Notes: generated from the letters alone by a model not told the origin. Counted from the stretch's first letter, positions 37,822-52,883 are shown. The stretch is DNA of 64,000 nt from Deinococcus aetherius (GCF_025997855.1 NZ_AP026560.1:2750501-2814500), one strand, 5' to 3'. A program made the numbers and translations.

Positions 37822-39027
37822 CTAGTGCGACCGCGCCGTCGTCAGTGAGGAGCGGACCGCCGCCTCGGCGTCGAGAAGGCCCGCGCCGCAGGTCTTGCGG
37901 GGGTCGAGGGGGTCGCAGCGCCCGCCCGGGAAGGGGGTGGCGGTGCGGGCGAGGACGCCCTGGACCTGGGCTGGGGTGAGGCCGGGCTTCAGGCCGAAGA
38001 GCAGGCTGGCGACCCCCGCGACCTGGGGGGCCGCGAAGCTGGTGCCGTCGGGGTCGCGCTCGCCGCCGGGGCCGCTCAGGCTGCTCGCCACGACCCCGTG
38101 GCCGGGCTCCCCGCCGGGCGCGGCGAGGGCGACGCTCGCTCCCCAGTTCGCGTAGGCGGGCCGCTGCCCCGCTACGGTCACGCTCGTCACCGTCAGGACG
38201 CCCCGGCACCCGGCGGGCGTGTACCCCCGCGCGTCCGCCCCGTCGTTCGCCGCCCCCGCCACCACGAGCGCCCCCCGCGCGGCCACGGCGTCGAGGGCCG
38301 CCTGGACCCGCGCGTCACAGCCCGTCAGCGGGATGAAGTCGGCGAAGAGGCTGAGGTTGAGCACCCGCGCGGGGCTCGGGTTGGCGGGCACGCCGGGCAC
38401 CGGGAGGCCCGCCGCCCAGCGCAGCGCGTCCGCGAGGTCCTGGGGGTCGATCAACCCGTCCACCCCCGCCACCCGCACCTGCACCACCCGGGCCTGCGGG
38501 TTGATGCCCGCCATGCCGCGCCCGTCGTGCGCCGCCGCGATCAGGTTGGCGACCACCTCGGCGTGGTAGGCGAACTGGCCCACCCCGCCCGCGTCGGGGT
38601 CGCGCCCGCCGCCGTCCCCGGCCCGGGCGGGGTCGGAGACGAAGTCGTACCCGTTCACCACCCGCCCGGTGAGTTCGGGGCTGGGCACGAAGCCGGTGTC
38701 GAGCACGGCGACCGTGACCGGGGCGCCGTGCCCCCTCCCCAGCAGCGCCCACGCGCCCGGCGCCCGAATGGCCTCCAGGTTCCACTGCCGCGCGAACAGG
38801 GGGTCGGCGGGGCGGTAGAGCGTGGGGGCGACCGGAGGGGTCGCGGGCGGGTTCGTCAGCGGCAGCAACGGTGGGGCGGGTTGCGCGGGTGTGGGGAGGG
38901 GCTGGAGTTCCGGCAGCGTCGCCTGGCCGGAGGGGAGGGGCAGGGCGGGAATGGGGACGATCCGTGGGGCGGCGGCGGCCACCCCCGCCAGGGCGCCCGT
39001 CAGGAGCAGGGAACGCAGAAGGTTCAC
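37822..39027 (-). CDS. S8-family (subtilisin-like) secreted serine protease
   Basis: This 401-residue protein has a signal peptide ([19 protein letters not shown]), a Pro-rich linker (about 25-70) and a subtilase domain with D110 in VAVLDTGF, H155 in [14 protein letters not shown]261 in AGAANDG and S330 in [10 protein letters not shown]. The usual HGTHVAG around the catalytic His is altered to AYHAEVVAN, but the triad is complete. [17 protein letters not shown] Cys near the C-terminus may form a disulfide. It is likely extracellular or periplasmic. The GTG at 39027 puts the signal peptide at the N-terminus. Confidence 0.88.
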   Translation of the reverse strand: MNLLRSLLLTGALAGVAAAAPRIVPIPALPLPSGQATLPELQPLPTPAQPAPPLLPLTNPPATPPVAPTLYRPADPLFARQWNLEAIRAPGAWALLGRGHGAPVTVAVLDTGFVPSPELTGRVVNGYDFVSDPARAGDGGGRDPDAGGVGQFAYHAEVVANLIAAAHDGRGMAGINPQARVVQVRVAGVDGLIDPQDLADALRWAAGLPVPGVPANPSPARVLNLSLFADFIPLTGCDARVQAALDAVAARGALVVAGAANDGADARGYTPAGCRGVLTVTSVTVAGQRPAYANWGASVALAAPGGEPGHGVVASSLSGPGGERDPDGTSFAAPQVAGVASLLFGLKPGLTPAQVQGVLARTATPFPGGRCDPLDPRKTCGAGLLDAEAAVRSSLTTARSH

Positions 39028-39129
39028 CCGCCCAGTCTGGCGCGCCCCGCTGACCCGGGGCTGAGAGCGGGATGGTCCCGGGGCGGTGGAACCGGGGGTG
39101 TCTCCCCGACCACCGCGTAGCATCCCTCC

Positions 39130-39903
39130 ATGACCTCGACTCAGGCAAAGCGGCAGGTGGTGATCCTCACGGGCGCGTCGAGCGGCATCGGGCGGGCGAC
39201 GGCGCACGAACTCGCCCGGCGCGGACACACGCTCGTCCTTGCGGCGCGGCGCGAAGGCACCCTCGCCTCCCTGGCGCGCGAACTCGACCCCAGCGGCTCA
39301 CGCGTCCTCGCCGTGCCCACCGACGTGACCGAGGGCGACTCCCGCCGGGCGCTGATCGAGACGGCCCGGGAACACTTCGGCCCCGTCGACGTGCTCGTCA
39401 ACAACGCGGGCGTGACTGTCGAGCGCGGCTGGTGGTGGGACGACCCCGACCCCCTGCGGGTGCTGCGGGTGAACCTGGAATCTCCCATCGAACTCACCCG
39501 CCTGGTGCTGCCGGAGATGCGCTCTCGGAAATCGGGGCACATCGTCAACATCGGCTCGGTGGCGGGGCGGGCGGCCACGAACGGCATCTACTCGGCGAGC
39601 AAGTTCGGCCTGCGCGGCTTCTCACTGGCCCTGCGGCGCGAACTCCTGGGCACGGGCGTCACCGTCAGCCTGATCGCCCCCGGCTTCGTCCGCAGCGAGA
39701 TGACCCGCGCCGCCCGCCTCCCCATGCCCGGCCCCGAGGTCGTCGCCCGCGCCGTCGCCGACGTGCTGGGCCGCCCCCAGCGCGAAGTCACCGTGCCGCG
39801 CGTCTACCGCCCCCTCGCCTTCCTCGACCACGCCCTCCCCGGGGTGGGGGACTGGATCGTGAGACGGATCATCCGGCGGCGGTACGCGCACGGGGAGAGG
39901 TAG
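39130..39903 (+). CDS. Short-chain dehydrogenase/reductase
   Basis: This 257-residue classical SDR has the NAD(P)-binding [16 protein letters not shown] (14-29), the structural NNAG, catalytic Ser in [10 protein letters not shown] and the YSASK pair near residue 155, then [14 protein letters not shown]. The AARRE at the end of strand 2 favours NADP. The substrate is unknown. TAGCAT (39118-39123) ends 6 nt before the ATG. The C-terminal [15 protein letters not shown] is basic and may associate with membrane. Confidence 0.87.
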   Translation: MTSTQAKRQVVILTGASSGIGRATAHELARRGHTLVLAARREGTLASLARELDPSGSRVLAVPTDVTEGDSRRALIETAREHFGPVDVLVNNAGVTVERGWWWDDPDPLRVLRVNLESPIELTRLVLPEMRSRKSGHIVNIGSVAGRAATNGIYSASKFGLRGFSLALRRELLGTGVTVSLIAPGFVRSEMTRAARLPMPGPEVVARAVADVLGRPQREVTVPRVYRPLAFLDHALPGVGDWIVRRIIRRRYAHGER

Positions 39904-40366
39904 GGAGGGGGCGGGCGATGATCTGCGGGGCTCCACGAGGGGCGTAGAGCAGGGGTATAGGGCGTTTGGGGGCGCTGGTGGAGGCTCCGTTTACCCTCCT
40001 CCCAGCCTCCCCCACAAGGGGGGAGGGGCAAAAGAAGCCGAAGCCTTCGCTTGTTGTTAAAACGTCAATTCGGACGCCTGCCAAGTGGTCGTGACTGAAC
40101 GCTCCAGGCCCACGACCACGTCCGCTCGCGCAGCGAGACGGTGGGCCCGCAGATGGGCCGCGACAAGATCACACATTGCGTTCAGAGGAACACGTCCACC
40201 CGCGCCGCCCGTGTGTCCTTGCCGAGCGCAGCGGAAAGCTCCCCCTCCACTTAGAGGAGAGACACGTCAACAAGCTTGGCGTCAACGCGCGGGCCGCCCC
40301 GCGCGGCGGAGACGTTGCCCGCTCCGGGGGCAGGGGGTTGGGGGGTAGGGGTCAAGTCGCACCAAG
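39904..40366. other. 463-bp intergenic region with a REP-like palindrome
   Basis: No firm gene is seen. A C/G palindrome of the dispersed REP type lies at 39994-40028. The minus strand at 40057-40176 has a 39-codon frame (MCDLVAAHLRAHRLAARADV...) that could be a transposase or gene fragment, but there is nothing to confirm it. Confidence 0.4.
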
Positions 40367-41830
<1,464 letters not shown>

Positions 41831-41967
41831 AGGGGCCTCCGGGGGCAGGACAAGAAGAATTGGAGAGGGATACTCAAGAAAGTACATACCTCCTCATGTG
41901 GTCGCCACTCATCCCTCGAAAGGTGGAGGGTGGGTGGGGGGTCGCCTCCCCTCCGGTACGCTGGCGT

Positions 41968-42816
41968 ATGCGCCGCCATGTCCTGCCCCTCCTCGCGCTC
42001 CTGGCCCTGACGCTGGCGCTGGCCCGCGCAGCTCCCGCCGGGCCGCAGCCCGCACTCGTCCTGATTCCCGGCAGTTCCCAGGCCGCGCTCCTGGGGGTGT
42101 GGGAGGGGAGGCGCTGGCTGGAGGACGGCGACGCGGCGCGGCGCGTGCGGGGCAGTGAGGGCTACCGGGTGCAGGCGTTGGGCGGACAGGTCGCCTCCGC
42201 CCGGGGAGCGCGGGCCGAGTCGTTCGGGGCGCCCTGCCCGGACGCGTTCGGCGTGACGCTCTCGCCGGGCCCCCGGTTCCCGACCTTCGCGGTCGCCACG
42301 CCCGCCGGGGCGCGGAGCCGTCCCCGCCCCGTCACGGTCCTCCCGGTGACCGGGGCCGTCTACCGCGCCGCCATTCGGGACGAACTGGTGAAGCGGGGCC
42401 TGCGCGAGCCCGCCGTGAACGTCACCCGAGTCGTCCGCGCCGATCTCGACGGGAATGGCACGGACGAGGTGATCGTCGAGGCGCGCCGCTTCGCGGAGGG
42501 TTCGGGCCTGTACCCGCCGCCCAGCGGGCAGCCCGGCGACTACAGCGTCCTCCTCCTGCGACACGTCGTCGGGAACCGGGTGCGGACGAGCGTCCTCGGC
42601 GCGTACGTGGCGCTGAGGGCGCGCGACCCGAACAGCACCGACTTCGGGCCCCTCGCCACCCTCCACGCCCTCGCCGGGATCGCGGACCTGAACGGGGACG
42701 GGCGGATGGAGGTCATCACCTTCGGCGCCTATTACGAGGGCTACGCGCTGACGGCGAGCGAATGGACGCCGGGGGCGGGGCTGCGGGCCCGGCTGGAGAC
42801 GGGGTGCGGGGCCTGA
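41968..42816 (+). CDS. Exported protein with FG-GAP/VCBS-like Asp-rich motifs
   Basis: This 282-residue protein has a signal peptide (RRHVLPLLALLALTLALARAAP). Two calcium-binding-type motifs, ADLDGNGTDEVIVEA (about 157) and ADLNGDGRMEVIT (about 238), match the FG-GAP/VCBS repeats of extracellular beta-propeller proteins. The rest shows no enzyme motif. TACGCT (41957-41962) ends 5 nt before the ATG. It is divergent from the large membrane protein at 40367-41830. Confidence 0.7.
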   Translation: MRRHVLPLLALLALTLALARAAPAGPQPALVLIPGSSQAALLGVWEGRRWLEDGDAARRVRGSEGYRVQALGGQVASARGARAESFGAPCPDAFGVTLSPGPRFPTFAVATPAGARSRPRPVTVLPVTGAVYRAAIRDELVKRGLREPAVNVTRVVRADLDGNGTDEVIVEARRFAEGSGLYPPPSGQPGDYSVLLLRHVVGNRVRTSVLGAYVALRARDPNSTDFGPLATLHALAGIADLNGDGRMEVITFGAYYEGYALTASEWTPGAGLRARLETGCGA

Positions 42817-42860
42817 CGGGCTGACGCCTGTCCCCCTCCCGCCCCGCTAGACTTGCCCGC

Positions 42861-43172
42861 ATGAGCGAGCGGGTGCGGGTGGGAGCGGAGGCGGAGCTGC
42901 CGGAGGGCAGCCAGACGGAGGTGCGGGTGGACGGCGTGGGCGTGGTCGTCGTGAGGTACGAGGGCACGTTCTACGCCCTGCGGAACAACTGCACCCACAA
43001 GGACTACCCGCTGCTGGGCGGTGAGGTGAGTCTGGGCCGCCTCACCTGCGAGAAGCACGGGGCGAAGTTCGAGCTGGCGACCGGCAAGGCGAAGACCCTC
43101 CCCGCCGTCAAGCCCGTGCGGATCTACAAGACGGTCGTCGAGGAAGGCGAGGTGTACGTCCTGCCCCTGTGA
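42861..43172 (+). CDS. Rieske [2Fe-2S] ferredoxin-like protein
   Basis: This 103-residue stand-alone Rieske domain has [11 protein letters not shown] (Cys-x-His, about 44-54) and [13 protein letters not shown] (Cys-x2-His, about 64-76) ligating the 2Fe-2S cluster. It is like the small subunits of NirD or aromatic-dioxygenase ferredoxins. No oxygenase lies alongside, so the electron acceptor is unknown. TAGACT (42848-42853) ends 7 nt before the ATG. Its stop overlaps the next GTG start by 4 bp. Confidence 0.9.
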   Translation: MSERVRVGAEAELPEGSQTEVRVDGVGVVVVRYEGTFYALRNNCTHKDYPLLGGEVSLGRLTCEKHGAKFELATGKAKTLPAVKPVRIYKTVVEEGEVYVLPL

Positions 43173-44035
43173 GCCCCGTGGATGAGGTTACGGAGGTGCT
43201 GGGCATTCCCGTCCCGCCCGGATTGCTGGACGCGTGGGCGGGATGGCTTGCCCCGGCGCGGCAGCCCTTCTTCCTGACTGCGGAGGAGGCAGAGAGGCTT
43301 GGGGTGGGGACAGTGCCACGAGCAGAAGTGTCCTTTCCACCAGCGGGACGTGACACGGATACCTTCGCCCTCTGGTTCGTGCGGCCGGAAGCCAACCGGA
43401 TCGCCTGGCTCACGGAGGAGGACTGGCTGGCCCTTCCCCCGGCCTCCCGCCGCGCGCTGCTGAGGGCGCAGGTGCGGCACGGGCGGGGAGCGGTGCCGCC
43501 CGTCCGCGACTTCGCCGACCTGCTCCCGCACCTGACGGGGACGCGCTTCGTGTGGTGGCCGTCCCTCATAGCTCCTGCCGTCCTGGCGCGAGCGGTCGCG
43601 CAGGGGCAGTTGAACTGCCGGAGGGCGGAGGTACCGGACGCCGTGTGGACAGCCGCCACGTCCGTCCTCCCCCGCGCCCGCGAGCTGGCGGGGACGTTCC
43701 CGCACGCGAGCGGCCCGAACTGTTTCGGCACGGTGATGGGCGCGGCGGGCGTGCCGGGCGGGGAGCGGGAGTGGGTACAGCGCGAGCCCTTCGAGGCGTT
43801 TCTGGCCGAGCGCACCCGGCGCGGCGGACACGACGACCACCTGGGCACGATCCTCGTCTGGCGCGACCACTCAGGTCAGGTGCAGCACACGGCGATCACC
43901 CTCGGCGGCGGGTGGGCCCTGCACAAGCCCTCGCAGTCGTGGATGACGCCGCGCGTGGTGCGGCCCACCCGGGACCTGATCCGGTGGTGCCGCGCCCCGG
44001 GCTGGCGGTTGCACCGCTCCCGACTGCGGGGGTGA
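43169..44035 (+). CDS. Hypothetical protein with possible NlpC/P60-like Cys-His pair, 288 aa
   Basis: This cytosolic 288-residue protein is coupled to the Rieske gene (GTGA overlap). The C-terminal half has [15 protein letters not shown] and, about 65 residues later, [20 protein letters not shown]. The spacing of Cys (start of a helix) and His (start of a strand) resembles papain-fold NlpC/P60 or CHAP peptidases. That is an inference from pattern only. There is no signal peptide. Confidence 0.6.
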   Translation: MSPVDEVTEVLGIPVPPGLLDAWAGWLAPARQPFFLTAEEAERLGVGTVPRAEVSFPPAGRDTDTFALWFVRPEANRIAWLTEEDWLALPPASRRALLRAQVRHGRGAVPPVRDFADLLPHLTGTRFVWWPSLIAPAVLARAVAQGQLNCRRAEVPDAVWTAATSVLPRARELAGTFPHASGPNCFGTVMGAAGVPGGEREWVQREPFEAFLAERTRRGGHDDHLGTILVWRDHSGQVQHTAITLGGGWALHKPSQSWMTPRVVRPTRDLIRWCRAPGWRLHRSRLRG

Positions 44036-44049
44036 CGCGGCGGGAGAGC

Positions 44050-44220
44050 CTACTTTCCCCTTCGGGTCAGCCGCCAGAGGGTCACGCCGTTCGTGATCAG
44101 CAGCAGGGCGCACAGGAGGGCGAAGGGGACGTTCCCCCGCTGCACGAAGCGGATCGCCAGGATGCCCCACCCGCACATCAGGGCCACCACGAGCCAAACG
44201 CGCCAGGCGGGAGCGTTCAC
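44050..44220 (-). CDS. Small two-helix membrane protein, 56 aa
   Basis: A 57-codon frame starts at GTG 44220 and encodes NAPAWRVWLVVALMCGWGIL and VPFALLCALLLITNGVTLW, two membrane helices, with a basic end (RLTRRGK). GGAG about 6 nt upstream supports this start. The upstream in-frame sequence is Gly/Arg-rich and shadow-like. The function is unknown. Confidence 0.55.
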   Translation of the reverse strand: MNAPAWRVWLVVALMCGWGILAIRFVQRGNVPFALLCALLLITNGVTLWRLTRRGK

Positions 44221-44303
44221 ACGGCGCTCCGGGAAGACAGGGGGGAGAGCTTCATGACCGCAGGGTAACGCGGGGGCGGTGAGGGGCAGGCCCAGGCGCC
44301 GGA

Positions 44304-44930
44304 TCAGAGGCTTAACAGTCCCTCCAAGCCGCGTCGGGTCGCCGCCAGCGCCTCCCCGATCCGCCACGCGCCCCGGTCGCGGGGACCGACGGGGTTGCTG
44401 ACCCCCCGCACTTCGAGGGCCGGAACACCCGCCAGCAGCGCCGCGTGGGCCACCCCCGCCCCCTCCATCCCCTCGGTGAGCGCGCCGGGGTGGCGCCGGG
44501 CAAGTTCCCCGGCACGCTTGGCGCTCCCCGTCACCGTGCTGAGGGTGAGGGTGGGGCCGCACGGAGCGCCCAGCCGCCGGGCCAGGTCCACCGCCCCCTC
44601 CCAGGCTGGAAAAACTCCGGCGTGCGGCGCGTCGGGCAAGACCGACAGCCCCAGCGCCGCGAGGTCGAGAAAGTCTTCCCCGTCCTGCGCCCCCAGGTCG
44701 GCCTGCACGATCACGCTCGACACGGCGAGGTCGCCGGGACTCAAACCGCTCCCCAGGTACGCGCCGCCGATCCCCGCGCTGACGGCGAGGTCGAACCTCT
44801 TCTCCAGCAACACGCGCTGTGTGGCGAGCGCCGCCGCGACCGGGCCCACCCCACTCACGACCACGCGGGCGGGGAGGTCCGCGAGCCGGGCGGCCTCCCC
44901 GGCGGTCGCCACGACGATGAGGACCTTCAT
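44304..44930 (-). CDS. mqnB: Futalosine hydrolase
   Basis: This 208-residue nucleosidase of the MTAN/PNP fold matches futalosine hydrolase of the alternative menaquinone pathway. It shows MKVLIVVATAGEAARLA at the N-terminus, the VSAGIGGAY phosphate/nucleoside loop, ALTEGMEGAGVAHAALLAGVPALEVRGVSN with the ribose-binding Glu pair and the substrate Asp region near DRGAWRIGEAL. It releases hypoxanthine from futalosine. TAGCCT (complement of 44937-44942) lies 6 nt upstream of the ATG. Confidence 0.87.
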   Translation of the reverse strand: MKVLIVVATAGEAARLADLPARVVVSGVGPVAAALATQRVLLEKRFDLAVSAGIGGAYLGSGLSPGDLAVSSVIVQADLGAQDGEDFLDLAALGLSVLPDAPHAGVFPAWEGAVDLARRLGAPCGPTLTLSTVTGSAKRAGELARRHPGALTEGMEGAGVAHAALLAGVPALEVRGVSNPVGPRDRGAWRIGEALAATRRGLEGLLSL

Positions 44931-44957
44931 GGGCTCAGGCTAGCGCGGCCCCGGAGG

Positions 44958-45598
44958 TCAGGGCATCAGCCGCTCGATCCGCCAGCCCTCCCCCCCTCGC
45001 GTGTAGCGGAAGCGGTCGTGCATCCGGTTGGGCCTGCCCTGCCAGAACTCCCACTCCGCCACGCGCACCCGGTAACCGCCCCAGAAGTCGGGCCTGGGCA
45101 CGGGCGTCCCCTCGGGGAAGCGGGCGTGCAGCTCGGCGAGTTTGGCCTCCAACGCCTCGCGGTCAACTATGGGGGCGCTCTGCGGGTCGCTCGCGTGGGC
45201 GGCGAGCTGGCTCTCGCGGGGCCGGGCGTGGAAGTAGGCGGTGCTCTCCTCCTCGCTCACCCGCTCGACCCGCCCGTAGGCCCGCACCTGCCGCTCGTGC
45301 TCGGCCCAGTGGAAGAGGAGTTCGGCCTGCGGGTTGGCCTCCAGGTCACGCCCCTTGTGCGAGTCGTAGTTCGTGTAGAAGGTCAGCCCGCGTTCGTCCG
45401 CCCCCCGCAGCAGGACCGTTCGCACGCCCGGCCTCCCCGCCGCGTCCGCCGTGGCGAGGCTGAGGGCATAGGGCTCGCGCAGGCCATCTCGGAGGGCCTC
45501 ATTTAACCAGAGCTGGAACTGGGCGAGGGGATCGGGGTTCAGGTCCGAGCGGCGTAACTCGGCGCGGGTGTAGGAGAGGCGCAGGTTGGTGAGATCGG

Positions 45599-45602
<4 letters not shown>
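44958..45602 (-). CDS. pdxH: Pyridoxamine 5'-phosphate oxidase
   Basis: This 214-residue FMN enzyme makes pyridoxal 5'-phosphate. It shows [53 protein letters not shown] strands, the [13 protein letters not shown] segment, and the C-terminal substrate motif [23 protein letters not shown]. The product is the cofactor of GcvP encoded in this window. The ATG overlaps the mutM stop (ATGA), so translation is coupled. Confidence 0.94.
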
Positions 45603-46438
<836 letters not shown>

Positions 46439-46514
46439 AGGGGGAGGATAGCGGGCGGGGTGGGGGTGAACCGTGGCGTGGGGTGAGGGGCCTTCGCGTC
46501 CTATCCTCCCACCC

Positions 46515-47150
46515 ATGCCCACGCTCCTCCTCACCGGCTTCGAGCCCTTCCACACCCACCCGGCCAATCCCAGCGCGCAGGCGGCGGAGGCGCTGGACGG
46601 GCTGACGGTGGGCAGGGCGCGGGTCGTCTCGGCGCTCCTGCCCGTCGAGCCGCACGCGGCAGCGGCCACCCTGCGCCCCCTGCTGGACACGCACCAGCCG
46701 GACGCCGTGCTGCTGACCGGACTCGCGGCGGGCCGTCCCCACGCAACGGTCGAGCGGGTCGCCCTGAACGTCATGGATTTCAACATCCCCGACAACGCCG
46801 GGCAGGTATACCGCGACCACCCGGCCCACGAAGACCCCGGCGCCCCGCCCGCCTACCTCAGCACCCTGCCCCTGCGCGCCGTCGTGGACGCCTGGCGGGA
46901 GGCGGGTATCCCGGGGTCCATCAGCAACACCGCCGGGCTGTACGTCTGCAACTTCGTGCTCTACTACGCCCTCGACCACCTAAGTCACTCGGGCCGGGCC
47001 CATGTGCCCTGCGGGTTCCTGCACGTCCCGGCCAACGCGCAGGTCGCCCTGGCCGTGCCGGAGGACCGCCCCGCCCTGCCCTACCTGCCACAGGACGAGA
47101 TCACGCGGGCGGTGCGGGTGGCGCTGGAGGTGGTGGGACGTGGGTTGTAG
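46515..47150 (+). CDS. pcp: Pyroglutamyl-peptidase I
   Basis: This 211-residue C15 cysteine peptidase removes N-terminal pyroglutamate. The triad motifs are the Glu in HATVERVALN (near 81), Cys in SNTAGLYVCNFVLY (near 143) and His in CGFLHVPANAQ (near 166). The N-terminus TLLLTGFEPFHTHPANPS is typical. TATCCT (46502-46507) ends 7 nt before ATG. It is divergent from mutM with a 76-bp shared promoter region. Confidence 0.93.
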   Translation: MPTLLLTGFEPFHTHPANPSAQAAEALDGLTVGRARVVSALLPVEPHAAAATLRPLLDTHQPDAVLLTGLAAGRPHATVERVALNVMDFNIPDNAGQVYRDHPAHEDPGAPPAYLSTLPLRAVVDAWREAGIPGSISNTAGLYVCNFVLYYALDHLSHSGRAHVPCGFLHVPANAQVALAVPEDRPALPYLPQDEITRAVRVALEVVGRGL

Positions 47151-47212
47151 GTTGTGGGAAAAGAAGAGCCTCCTCTACCTCACGTAATCAAGGAGACTGA
47201 ACTGCTTCTTTT

Positions 47213-47250
47213 CTCCTCCCCCTTGAGGGGGGAGGCCGGGTGGGGGTGAG
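47213..47250. repeat. REP-like palindrome without insert
   Basis: CCTCCCCC and GGGGGAGG arms around TTGAG are followed by CCGGGTGGGGGTGAG. It looks like the uninterrupted form of the repeats at 26918 and 35698, which carry about 19-22 extra bases at the loop. Confidence 0.6.
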
Positions 47251-47308
47251 CGGGCCAGGCCACCAAGCAACCCAGCCCTCCACCTCCCTTTGATCCTCCA
47301 CCGCGACC

Positions 47309-47560
47309 CTACGGAAACGGCGCCTTCCCCGCCACCCATCCCCCCTGGGGTCCCCCCGCCCAGTGCCACTCACCGGGAGCATCCGGCTTCTGCGAGAGGG
47401 CCACCCGCACCGCCTCCAGCGGCACACGGCGCGCGAAACGGGTGCGGGCGTGCCACTCGGCGAGGGCGTGAGCGGGGTCACCCGGTCGCAACCCCCGCAG
47501 CGCCGCGTGCGCGCGGTTGACGGCGAGGTCGAAGAGGGCGTCCGGCGCGGCGGCGGGCAC
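47309..47560 (-). CDS. Small hypothetical protein coupled to ppk1, 83 aa
   Basis: A GTG at 47560 lies 2 nt after the ppk1 stop (TGA-GC-GTG) and opens an 83-residue frame: PAAAPDALFDLAVNRAHAAL...RRVPLEAVRVALSQ...GEWHWAGGPQGGWVAG. The amphipathic N-terminal helix and Trp-rich end look protein-like. Translation re-initiation after ppk1 is likely. The function is unknown. Confidence 0.55.
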   Translation of the reverse strand: MPAAAPDALFDLAVNRAHAALRGLRPGDPAHALAEWHARTRFARRVPLEAVRVALSQKPDAPGEWHWAGGPQGGWVAGKAPFP

Positions 47561-47562
47561 GC

Positions 47563-49701
<2,139 letters not shown>

Positions 49702-49801
49702 GCCCCAGAGTAATGAACCCGGGGCCAGCTCAGCGAAAGCCCAACAACATTAAGAGGAGACGATGAAGGCGCGGGCGGCGTTCCTCTCAGCGAAAGCGGA
49801 C

Positions 49802-49833
49802 GTGCCCCGGCAAACGAACGGTCACCGGGGCAC
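49802..49833 (-). terminator. Hairpin after fabF
   Basis: A 9-bp stem, GTGCCCCGG (49802-49810) with CCGGGGCAC (49825-49833), lies 15 bp after the fabF stop on the minus strand. It is a probable transcript end of the fab cluster, without a strong T-run. Confidence 0.6.
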
Positions 49834-49847
49834 ATCAATAGGAGGGC

Positions 49848-51092
<1,245 letters not shown>

Positions 51093-51196
51093 GCTGCCCT
51101 CTCCCCCTTAGAACTGCCCTCCACGGGGAACCGGGCGGGCACACGGTCTCCCCCGCGCCCACCCGGCTCCCGATTGCTTCCTGACGGGCGCTTGTG

Positions 51197-51427
51197 TTAC
51201 TGCTTGGAGCCGATGTAATCGACGGCGGCCTGCACAGTGCGAATCTGCTCGGCGTCCTCGTCGCTGATGCTGATGCCGAACCTGTCCTCCAGGCCCATGA
51301 TCAGCTCGACCGTCTCCAGGCTGTCGGCACCCAGGTCCTCCACGAAACGGGCCTCCGGGGTCACCTTGTCCGCGTCCACGCCGAGTTTCTCGACGATCAC
51401 TTCCTTCACGTCCTCGAATGTTGCCAT
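51197..51427 (-). CDS. acpP: Acyl carrier protein
   Basis: This is a 76-residue acidic ACP. The phosphopantetheine-bearing Ser is in [13 protein letters not shown] (about 33-45), preceded by [16 protein letters not shown] about 9 nt upstream supports the ATG at 51427. It carries acyl chains for the Fab enzymes on either side. A hairpin with a T6 run lies in the 176-bp gap before it, so acpP may also have its own promoter, as ACP is needed in excess. Confidence 0.96.
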   Translation of the reverse strand: MATFEDVKEVIVEKLGVDADKVTPEARFVEDLGADSLETVELIMGLEDRFGISISDEDAEQIRTVQAAVDYIGSKQ

Positions 51428-51487
51428 GCTCACATACCTCCTGGGTCTGAAGTCTCGCGCCAGTCTACACGCGACCCGCCCGGAGGC

Positions 51488-51560
51488 AAAAAAGGCTGGA
51501 CGGGGTTCAAGCTCGGCGGCCAAGGGAAAGCTCCCGGTTTCCTGGGGGGCGCGTCCAGCC
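51488..51560 (-). terminator. Long-loop hairpin with T-run between fabG and acpP
   Basis: On the minus strand GGCTGGACG and CGTCCAGCC arms (51552-51560 and 51494-51502), with a loop of about 49 nt, are followed by TTTTTT (complement of 51488-51493). It may terminate or attenuate readthrough from fabG into acpP. Confidence 0.5.
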
Positions 51561-51603
51561 AAGCCAGGACTTCACGGGGCGAGAGGAGCGTACTCCTCAA
51601 CCT

Positions 51604-52350
51604 TCAGTGCGGGTACAGCCCCCCGTCCACCCCGATGACCTGCCCCGTGATGTACCCGGCGGCGTCCGAGGCCAGGAACGCCACGAGCGCGGCGACCTCC
51701 CCCGGCTGGCCGAAACGGCCCAGGGGGATGCCGCCCAGGTAGGTCTTCTGCACGTCCTCGGGGAGCCCCGCCGTCATGTCCGACTCGATAAAGCCGGGGG
51801 CGACGGCGTTCACGGTGATGCCGCGCCCGCCGTACTCCTTGGCGAGGGCCTTGGTCAGGCCGATCAGACCCGCCTTGCTGGCGACGTAGTTGGCCTGACC
51901 CGGGTTGCCCATCAGCCCCACCACGGAGGCGATGTTGATGATGCGGCCCGTGCGCGCTCGCATCATGTACTTGATGGCGGCGCGGCTGGCGGCGAAGGCG
52001 CTGCCCAGGTTGGTGTCGAGGACCGCATCCCAATCCTCGTCCTTCATGCGGACGGCGAGGGTGTCGCGGGTGATCCCGGCATTGTTCACGAGCACGTCGA
52101 GGCGGCCCATCTCCTTGATGACGGTCTCGACGAGCGTTCCGGCGTTGGCGGGCGTGGAGAGGTCGGCGCCGAAGACCTGGGCGGGGACGCCGAGGGCACG
52201 GATGTCCCCGCCCACCCGCTCGGCCTCCGATTGATTCCGGCCGTAATGCACGGCTACACCGAAGCCCGCACGGGCAAGCGAGAGGGCCATCGCGCGGCCG
52301 AGCCCCCGGCTGGAGCCGGTGACGAGGGCGATTTTCTGGGGTTGGGTCAT
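51604..52350 (-). CDS. fabG: 3-oxoacyl-ACP reductase
   Basis: This 248-residue NADPH-dependent SDR reduces beta-ketoacyl-ACP. It has ALVTGSSRGLGRAMALSLA (about 8-26), LVNNAGITRD, catalytic Ser in NIASVVGLMGNPGQ, NYVASKAG with Tyr/Lys, and the C-terminal ITGQVIGVDGGLYPH. The ATG overlaps the DinB-like stop (ATGA). The identification as FabG rather than a generic SDR rests on the fab operon context and the C-terminal signature. Confidence 0.94.
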   Translation of the reverse strand: MTQPQKIALVTGSSRGLGRAMALSLARAGFGVAVHYGRNQSEAERVGGDIRALGVPAQVFGADLSTPANAGTLVETVIKEMGRLDVLVNNAGITRDTLAVRMKDEDWDAVLDTNLGSAFAASRAAIKYMMRARTGRIINIASVVGLMGNPGQANYVASKAGLIGLTKALAKEYGGRGITVNAVAPGFIESDMTAGLPEDVQKTYLGGIPLGRFGQPGEVAALVAFLASDAAGYITGQVIGVDGGLYPH

Positions 52351-52883
52351 GCCTGCTCCAGGCTGGCTTTCACGCCGCCGAGGTGGTGCTGGTTGTGGTA
52401 GAGGGTGAAGAGCAGCATCTCGCGCACGCTGAGTTCGCCCAGGACGGGGTGGGTCAGCGCGAAGCGGTCGAGGTCGGCGTCGGTCCAGCCCGCGAGCGCC
52501 GTGCGGACGGCGGCGGTGGCCCCCGCGTACTCCTCGACGAGCGTGGCCTGGTCGGCCTGCGGATCGGGGACGTACCGGCCCGAGGCCCTCGCGCCGCCCG
52601 CCAGCGCCTCCCGGTACCGGTCGCGGATGTCGAGGTAGGAGCGCGAGGCCCGGCCCCCGCCCCGCCGCCCCAGCCGGTCGCGCGGAATTTGGAGCGCCTG
52701 GCTGAGCGGCGCGTTCGAGAGGGTCAGGTGGTGAAGGTGGTGGGCCGGGGACCACTCCTCGGCAGAGCCACGCGTGAACTCCTCGGGGGACAGCTTGCGG
52801 AAGTAGGTCACCACCTCCCCCTGCATCTGGGCGAGCGCCTGGAGAAGTTCCTCGCGGGTCTGGGGGGTTGGCAGTGTGGTCAT
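52347..52883 (-). CDS. DinB/YfiT-like four-helix metalloprotein
   Basis: This 178-residue protein has the DinB fold with metal-ligand histidines in SPAHHLHHLTLSN (about 46-58) and LYHNQHHLGGVK (about 160-171). DinB-family proteins are putative thiol- or metal-dependent transferases and are strongly expanded in Deinococcus. It is embedded in the fab operon with ATGA overlaps on both sides, so it is co-translated with fabD and fabG. A link to fatty-acid synthesis is suggested only by position. Confidence 0.85.
   Translation of the reverse strand: MTTLPTPQTREELLQALAQMQGEVVTYFRKLSPEEFTRGSAEEWSPAHHLHHLTLSNAPLSQALQIPRDRLGRRGGGRASRSYLDIRDRYREALAGGARASGRYVPDPQADQATLVEEYAGATAAVRTALAGWTDADLDRFALTHPVLGELSVREMLLFTLYHNQHHLGGVKASLEQA

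Noticed and set aside
40057..40176. 39-codon minus-strand frame as a transposase fragment
   Set aside because: No recognisable motif or terminal repeats. Left as unassigned intergenic sequence.
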